Source of the DNA: Symsagittifera roscoffensis
Lineage: Eukaryota; Xenacoelomorpha; Acoela; Convolutidae
Assembly (NCBI RefSeq): GCF_963678635.1
Contig: NC_087068.1
Location: 5,795,563-5,857,562 of the forward strand
Reading direction: 5' to 3'
Length of the DNA stretch: 62,000 nt
Shown: positions 25,801 to 34,800 of the stretch, one piece after another
Layout of the letters: every line of letters begins with the position of its first letter
Position numbering within the stretch: the first letter of the stretch is position 1
Notes under the pieces: model-generated
What the model was told of the DNA's origin: nothing
The model's database searches: none
Seen by the model: the letters and a program-made list of their open reading frames with translations, nothing else
Made by a program: the position numbers and the translations under genes

Positions 25801-28800
25801 AAATTTTTAACGAGTTCAAAAACTTATTCACTAGAGTGGGGAAAATACATAACGATCGGAAAGTAACCCATTTTCACACACCTTTTAAACCAATACAGTC
25901 CAAAGGGAGAAGAGTTCCACTCCACTTACTCGCGGGAGTGAACGAAGAGTTAAAAAGAATGGAAAAAGAAGGTCACATAAAAAAATTAGAGAAATGCGAC
26001 GAAGATTGTTTCATCAGCCCAATTGTAATCACTCGGAAAAAGGATACTTCAATAAAACTGGCACTTGACTCTAAGCTTTTAAATGATCAAATTTTTAAAA
26101 TTAAGTATCAAATGCCAAATATCCATGAACTGATTGATAACGTGGCGCTCCAAATTTCAGAAAAATCCAACGGGCGAGTGTGGTTCAGTAATTTAGACCT
26201 GAAAAACGCCTATAGTCAACTTAAACAATGCAATCAAACAAGTAAACAGTGCAATTTTAGCAGAGTAGGCGGCAAAACGACCGGAACGGATCGATTTCTA
26301 ACGGGATTTTACGGATTAGGAGACATGCCAATGACCAATGAATTCCAACGGGTCATGGACTCACCGTTGAAAAATATCCCGTTTACAAATTGTTATATAG
26401 ACGACATCCTGGTAGCCTCGCGTGGATCCCAAATCAAAAGTGTACAAAATTTTATCAATATTAGATAAGAAAAACATGGCAGTTAAATGGGGGAAATGCG
26501 CATTTTTTAAATCTGACATCGAATGGCATGGCTTCAAGATCTCAGGCGATGGATTACGACCGTTGGTCGGTAAAGCCGACGCAAAAAAAAATTTGCCAAC
26601 CCCGAAGAATATTTCTGAACTTCGTTCATTTTTCGGCTCGATAAACCAATATGTAAAACTCGTCCCTAACTTATCGACATTGAGCTCCCCTCTCCGACCT
26701 CTTCTAAACAAAAGATCGTTATACAAATGGGATACTAGCCATTCAATAGCGTTTGAGAAGTTAAAAACGAATATTGTAAATATTGCAGAAAACAGCCATT
26801 TCGATATAAAAGAGATGACAAGACTGAAAACAGACACTTCACATAGCGGACTAGGGGCAACCCTAGAACAATTACAGGATGACCAGTGGAAAACAATCGC
26901 GTTTGCATCCAGATTTTTAAACAACCATGAAATGAAATATTCTACCAACGAATTAGAGTTGCTGGGAGTCGTATAGGCTACAAAACATTTCAAAACTACC
27001 TGTACGGAACAGAATTCCAAATAGTAACTGATCACAAAGCATTACTATCAGCACTTTCGGCAAATCATGGAAACAAAACGATGCATAGCCGATTGACCCG
27101 TTGAGTAAACAGACTCTTACCATTCAATTTTAAAGTTTCCACATTTACCAGGAAAGGACATGTGCTTTACTGACCTTTTATCTAGACTTCCTTCGGGCAA
27201 AGCCCTTCCAATTTCGCATTATGACGACGAATTTGTAGTCGCTTCAATCAACAAAATTCAGAACATTTTATCGACTAATCAAGATTCTAAAATACTTAAT
27301 GTAAATTCTGTAGATAGACCAGCGGTCGCTGTAAATACTAATTCAAGAGTTAATACAATCCCATCGGGAAACAAAAATTCAAGCGACGTGATTGGTCAGA
27401 ATCGGTTGAATAGCTCTTTAGCTTTACTCAATCTCAAGATTATTGCTGCTATCATATCTTGTATCGCTCAGTCGATAAAAATTTGCCACAATAACCACTC
27501 TAGGACAAAAAATTGCACTACAATTTGCCAACCAGTCGATAATTCTAAATTTAATTTTAGAAGTATTACCTTTTCGGACAACGTCCTTTTACATTTCTTA
27601 GTACTAAACAGACACTCCATACCATCTAGCAAAAAAAAACCAGAACTCCCAATGGACAAAGTGAACGAACCCCTTTTGATCATTCCCGAAGAACATAATA
27701 TCTTCCTCAAATTCAGAGGAGACAGACTTCCACCCGATCACGCAGACCTCTTAAGAAGATATAAGGCCGACCTGAATTTACCGAATTCCCCAATTCGCCC
27801 GGAAAACCACTGTTCGAAGAAATTTCTTCAGATCGTGACTAGAGAAGGCAAGGTGCTGTGAGGTTTGATAGAGACGATAAAGAGGAACCGACCTACGGGC
27901 ATACACGGGACTTACATGAAGAACTACACCAAAGACCTACACGTGAAGGATGAGCTACTCTTTTTAGACAATAAACTAGTCGTCCCAGCTACCATCAGGG
28001 GAACTTTTAATTCGATGCTACATGAGACTCACTCAGGACAGTTTAGGATGAAATCCCTCGCCGAAAATTTGTGGTGGCCGCATATTTACCGGGAATTTTA
28101 TCATCACGGGAGAACATGTAGCCAATGTCTAAAAGCGGGTAAGAACATTAAAGTGTTACTATGCACCCATAATATTTCGAAACTCCCGAAGTTGACATTC
28201 GCGAACGAAGAAATTAATTTGGAATTTGCGGGACCGTTGGACGCGGGCTGTGTTAACAACAAATACATTCTTCTTTGCATTGACCGTTACACTAAGTTTC
28301 CTTCGGCCAAGATCGTCAATGACACCTCTACAAGAAACGTAATTTCATTTCTAAACGATTACTGTCACCTCCACGGATTTCCCAAGAAAAATTAGATTCG
28401 ACCATGGGTCATGCTTCTTATCACATGATTTCTGCGATAAATTTAATATAGAAATTATTTACTGCTTTGTCGGAGACCACAGATCCAATGGGCTAGTGGA
28501 AAGACTAGTGTACACAATTAAATCGAAAATACTGGCAATGTCATTCGAAGTACCCAAGCCATCTCTAAACGATTCGATCGAGAAAATCATCTGGAATCTG
28601 AGAATATCAAAACAAACTGCGATCGGCTGTACTCCGTTTGAAAAGCATTTTAATAGAGTACCGAACACTAGGTGGAAAAATCTTATGTCCAATATTGATC
28701 CTTTAGATAAAGGTAAGGCTATAATGTCCAAAGAGCGGGTCACTAACTGGGAACTACACGACGGAGCAGAAGATGGCTATTTGGACGAGGAAAAGGACAG

Positions 28801-31800
28801 CACGTCGGACCCAGAAGAAAACATGCCACTAGCTAGGACTTTCAGCCTACACACAACCCCGGACGTCACTATCCGAACTTCAGATCCACTGGCAAAAAGA
28901 AAAGCAGTAACTGGAGGTAACTTATATAGAAAGGTGACTAACAGGAAAAATAGGGACCCTTATTTTAATCTGGTTAAGAAGGATATCATCGATTCTTCAG
29001 AGCACACAGTTACTCTCGACAATGGTCACGTTTTAGGTAAATCGGATCTGGCTATAAAAGGAAAATTACTCCCAGGGCCCAAAAAGATAATAGTGAATCA
29101 GACACCCACTGGGCATAATCTTCATACTCATTCGAGTTTAGCTGGGAAAAGGAAACTCTCTCCACCGAAGAAAGCTGGATCGACACCAGCTGGTCACTCG
29201 AGTCAAGCCACCCCGAGAATGGAGAACACCAGAGCAGGGACTAGCGCACCGACCGCGAGCACGGCCACTCAAGACTCTCCAAGATTTTCTTCAGGTTCAT
29301 CTTCCTTAAATCTAGATTCGTGGGACGCGATAATCGAGGATTACTTTGACGATGTGACCAATAATAACGTACCTCAAAATCTCCATACCGAGTCTAATCA
29401 GGGCTTAAGTATTACAGGTCCTGTCGAATACCTACTACTGAGCTCAGAAAGGACAGTGAACAACGACCCACGGGAGATTGTTGTTATCCACGACATGAAT
29501 ACTACTGAAGGATCACAGGACAATCCAATTATGGTAGACAGTATTCCGGAACAGACGATCAGCGTGACTCCAAAGACCCGAAACTCTAGACCACGCAGAA
29601 ATGTGGGCCCCTCACAGTTTTACGGAAATAGGAGATTTATAGACGCGGTACAAGAAAAAGACGACCTAGGGGCGTCAACTACCTTATTCTCTCCGGCACC
29701 GGACTCCCACAGTTCTACTTTCTCGGTCAACTCTCCTTCTGACCTTTTGACTCCATTAGTGGAGGCGCCTTCCACACATATTCTCGTCGCAGAAACTACG
29801 TTGTCCTGGTCTTCAAGGAACTCCCTCCCGACGGTCAGACTTGCAACATCTACCACGAAGACTCACTTTCACGAGAATTCTTCGGACTCAAACTTAACTC
29901 AGCCGACCTCAAAGGACCCCACGCTAGAGGTGGACAACTATAGCGAAATCTCATCGACTATAGATTCGGAAGTGAGGGCTAAATTGGATGAGTTTGAGGA
30001 CCAATTCTTGTGATCGACATATCAATTCAAACTTAACAAAACAATTCTGTAATCCATATTTTACCGCCAGACTTTTTAATTTTTACCTGTAGATACAATT
30101 GTACATGTTAATGTACATGTTGTGGATTAGTTTTATTTAGTTAGTTACCGTATTCTGTAAATTTTGTAATTCTGTATAGCCACCCTGTACATTGTTACAT
30201 TCTCTTTCAATTGTGGATTTTATTTTGCTTCTGTATATTTACCCTCTGGGCGCAGTTTGTAAAATTCTTTCATTTTCGGAGGGGGAAAAAGGGTGTATAT
30301 AGAGTTATATAGTTAGTTTGCAGTTTCAGTTTTTTTCCCGGTGGGAAATGTTGTGATTTGTTTTTAGTATCTTATAATGACCTTCGGTATTTTAATTAAT
30401 ACCAGTTTAGTTACGACCATCGGTCGATATGAATGGAAGTTCAGTTGTCCTTTTTAACGTTCTTAATTCAACTACTTCCTTTTAACGTTTTAACCGTTAA
30501 GCTTGTGTACATATTTTGTACATATAGAACCATAGAATTAGAATAGTTTATTAAAACCCGATAACGAGCTTATTGGAGAAAAAACGCCAAAGTGAAAAAC
30601 TTTTGGAAAAATTTAAAATTAAGAAAAAAACAGAACATAATGGATCTTGATAATGATACGCATGATACTGAAAAATGTATTTGTTTTTGGTTCTCATCAT
30701 GGGTGTTTTGTTTCCCAATATCATATTGAGAAAAAAACATGTCGCAAACTAGAATACGTTATGTTCTAAGGAATTATCAACCAATCACACTTCAGTTTCT
30801 CACTGGGATGCTCGAGGGCATGTATAAGATAGAATAACCCCCTTGTTTTTCGTTTCAGTCAAGAGGGGTGTGGATCCCAATCTGTCGGATGAAAGTGGGT
30901 GCACTCCCCTCATCATGTGTTGTCGGGTCGGCAACGACATCGGCACTGAGATCCTCGTCAAGTGCTACAGACGCCTCGGACTGGACGTGGACCACGAGGA
31001 TGGCAACGGAATGACCGCACTTATGACCGCACTTAAACAGGGGTATGTGTGAATACAAGCGATGAAGGGAGAGGGGAGGGGGAGGAAGGCGGTGAGGGCG
31101 GGTGGGTTAACGAGGATTTGATTAGTGGAAAGTTTATTGCAGTTGCTGAAATCAAAAAAAATCAACGAAATCAAAAAACAGTAGACCTAGTCAGCAATTA
31201 CATGTTGAAATAGATGGATATCTCGCGTTTGAACTTCAACGTCCCATCCCGGGTTGACAAAAAAATGCTTATCATACAATTTCAATATATGAAAAAAATG
31301 CTTGTCATACTCTTTCATAAAATTTCATAGAGTAAAAGTGTATGTATGAAAATAGCAAAATAAGCATTTTTTTCATATATGAAATTGTATGATAAGCATT
31401 TTTTCCATAATTGAAATTTCGAAAAAAAAATTTTCGAATTTTTGTGTTTCAACCGAAACACTAGCCAAGGATTATTTGTCATGAGAAAACCCAGAGTGTA
31501 ACTGGCAGTTACCACAGAGATGAACGGCATTAGTGGTTTTAGCCATAAAAGTTAATTATAAAAATTTCACATGAAAATTTATACCAAAAAAGTAAGTTTT
31601 TGAAAATGGCTTGATAATTTCTAGCTTGAAAATTATGATGGGTGAGAAAAAAGGCCTGTTTTTTACAAATTTATTTTTATCTTAGCAAATGAAACAAAAG
31701 ATAAAAATTTTGTTTTCAAAAAAAAACATTTTCATGTAATTTTTGGGTTTTTTGGGTGAGAAACTCATCCTGGACTACGTTATAAACACAAAAATGTCAA

Positions 31801-34800
31801 ATTTTGCATGCAATTTTTTTTTCGTAAATTTATATTTTAGCACAAATAAAAATTTGCACCCAAAAAAGGGATTAAAAATTTTTTACCTCAAATTTTTATT
31901 TTTGTTTATGAAAAAAACGCATATCATACAATTTTTATTTATAAAACCTTTATGATAAGCATTTTTCTGACCGAAATAAAATTTATGTTTCTGATTGTCA
32001 ATTTGCCCTCTATCATAGATATACTTATCTAAATCTATTTATACTTACCCAGACACGTTTTTTGGTGATTTTTGAAATTTTTATTTTTTCTACGACGAAA
32101 TGACTATTTTATCATACAATTTTTTCCATAGACTTCATATATGAAACTGTATGATAAGCATTTTTTGTCTATGGACGTCAACCCGGGATATCTGGTGATG
32201 AAATTGTGCGTCCCAAACAACTTTTTCTTGAAAAAAAAAGTTTTTCTAATTATCTCTTTGCCCAAGGCTGAAAGTTTTGCTCAAGTTATTATGATATCAA
32301 TTTTTTGATTTTCAATAAAAAATGAAGACACTTATTCAGTTCCTGTGGTTTTTGTTTTTGTTTTTTTTGTTTTGGAAAAAAAATGCCAAAAAAATCTTAG
32401 CATGCACATTAAATTTTGGCGGCTTGACGTTTGATGTTTTCTTTAATTGAAGCTAAGAATATGATGAAAGGATGGCAATTTACACTCTCAAATAATAATG
32501 TGCATATGGAAATGGATTGTAATTTTTCAGGACAAAAAAATAAATATCGACCGACTTTTCTCAATAATTTCAAAAAAAAAAGATTCTTCAATTACAAAAT
32601 ACAAGATTCTTCAATTACTAAATACAGGTGAAGTTTTTGTTTAAACTCGAAACTAAAATGCGGCATTGGTGACTATCGAGAGCCTGCTCCGCTTTCCTTC
32701 AATGTCTTTACATTCGGTACGAGAGAAATAGCACGCGTAAATTAGTGTTAGTTGCTAATCTATATAATCATTAAATACATTTTGAAAAACACTTCTTGCC
32801 GTTTTCTTTATATTACGCGAGTTTTCTGTTTTGCCAGTTGGCGTTTTAAGCAACTGTCTGTCGACTATGCACTAAGAATCTGAAAATTGAAAAAATAATT
32901 TAGTGTAAGTCGCAGATCAAGAAAACAATTTAAATTGAGCCCCCACACCCGCTAAAACTCAGTGAATAGCTTGCTGAGACTTAAACGAAAAAATTTTAAC
33001 TTCCAAAAGCTTTTTGGAACAAAAATGTGCAATCACTAAAGAAGAAAAATTAAGAAAATAACTTTTAAAACTAAAGTGAATTTTTTTTTCATCTGAGCGG
33101 TTTTTAATTTTTCTTTCTACTCAAAGCAGGCCTCAAAAGTGGGACAAGGCGATCAATCATCGTAAGACCTTTGCATTGTAATTTGATTTATATTTTAAAA
33201 ATCCACTCGAAAATTTTGCTTTGCAGATAAATTTAGATCGAACTGTCACTCTACATTTTATGAGTTAAGGTTAGTGAAAGCATTCAAAATATTATCTTTG
33301 TACTTTAAACAATTATTAGTTCTGAAATACATTTGTATTTTTCCGTACACTAACAAAAGCAACAAAAACTCTACATTCAGATATCAAACGAAGCTTTGCA
33401 TCCTTCACGATATAAACTTGAAGGAAAAAAATGAAAAAAATATATTAAATGTTTATTCAGTTACATCGCAAAACCGAATAGAGATTCTACTTTTGAAATT
33501 ATTGCTGGTGACCTAAAAGATTTAAAAAAGATCGAAATTAACTTGAGTGCTCTCTCTTTGTTTTATAGCAGAGTTAAAACTCTATTGAGAGTATTATTTG
33601 TTGCAAAAATAATCCAAAAAAGGAAACAAAACTACTGTATTTCGAAAATTTAATGTTTTAAAAAGCATCGTCAATTGGTGAATTCAATTGTCCAATCTCA
33701 AGCCAACAGTTTTCAAATCAGCGTTAAGCAAGTTTTGAGAGAGTAAACCCAAGCAAAAACTTTGTTTTTGTCTTCTTTGAAGATTTTATTAACCATTATC
33801 AAAAAAAAATCTAAAAAGGCCTGATTGGGACTCGAAAAACCCGCACTGCAGTTCCATCAAAAAGAATCGACGATGGAATTTGAATTTTGGTGTCAGTGTC
33901 TATAAAAAGGAAAAATAAGCAATCATAGTTCTTTAAAAATGACTTTTATTACTATTAATTAAAAAAAAATTTAATTCATTGAAAATCATTTGCAATCGAT
34001 TTGTTTCCAATAATTGTGATTTCAATGCACTCAAAATCATTTGCGAGTTCCAAACCAAAAGGTTGGTTCCCTGTTGCTAAAATTCATTTTGTTTTAGCGC
34101 AACTTTGATTTTTGTTACTCATTTTATGTTACTCCAGGTTGTTCTTTTCAAGCATTTTTCGAAAATTAGTTTTAAAATTTTACGGTAGCTATTATCCAGA
34201 ATTAATATAGTGAAATTTTCTACAAATTGCTCAAAAACCTTATTTTCGACTGAGTCAAAATTCTCCAAAAAGTGCCTAAAAACTTTCAAAAATTTTTGCC
34301 TGCGGCACAGAAAGCTTGGCTAAAACAGGGTTTAAGAGATCTCGAAAAATCAATTCGGTCGACCTGAAAAAAAAGGACGACAAATTTTTTCGAAAATTTT
34401 CGAAATTATTTTGAAAATCCGCCCCCCGCCCCTCGAGAAAATCCTAGATCCGCCCCTGATTATAATCAATTTAATAATCCTTTTAATTGTCTGAGGGCAA
34501 CATGGTGATCGATTAGATTGATAATATTTTAGACCATAAGAATCAATTATATATAATTTCTTTTCACTTTTCTTAGATGCGGGTACTAACCGGGCTGATC
34601 TACGTACACCATCTGTGCTGTATCATATGTTGTGAAATAAGTTTAAATATCAATCAAACTGAAAAGACACTCACTCATCTCACTTAAAAATCACCTGAAC
34701 AACTTTATAACAGGTGAAAAAATCAAGTACACATTTGCAAAACCCTGGCGAGTCTCTAGGTTAATGAGACAGCACATATATGGTTTCTCATGAGATGCAG

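Larger units (their letters stand above)
24007..30553 (+). mobile_element. Ty3/gypsy LTR retrotransposon, complete but decayed
   Basis: The element is 6547 bp with 205-bp LTRs at 24007-24211 and 30349-30553, flanked by the 5-bp duplication AAACC (24002-24006, 30554-30558). Domain order is gag, zinc knuckle, protease, RT, RNase H, integrase, which is the Ty3/gypsy order. In-frame stops (24937-24939, 26974-26976, 27102-27104, 27859-27861) and frame changes (near 26455, 26990 and 28390) disable it. The LTRs differ at eight of 205 positions by my count (about 4%), so the insertion is not brand new. It sits in ankyrin intron 2 in the sense orientation. Confidence 0.93.

Noticed and set aside
28496-30013. 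Envelope gene in the gypsy element
   Set aside because: The long 3' frame is the end of integrase plus a Ser/Thr/Pro-rich tail; no signal peptide or transmembrane segment is visible.
30294-30348. Alternative 3' LTR start at TGTATATAG after the strong purine tract
   Set aside because: No matching sequence precedes the 5' LTR, and the 205-bp version has equal LTR lengths and a perfect 5-bp duplication. Kept as an open point in the findings.
34577-34684. Acceptor-bounded open frame taken as a possible ankyrin exon
   Set aside because: Phase 2 from exon 3 gives an immediate stop, the translation is not ankyrin-like, and exon 3 joins 35318 perfectly.
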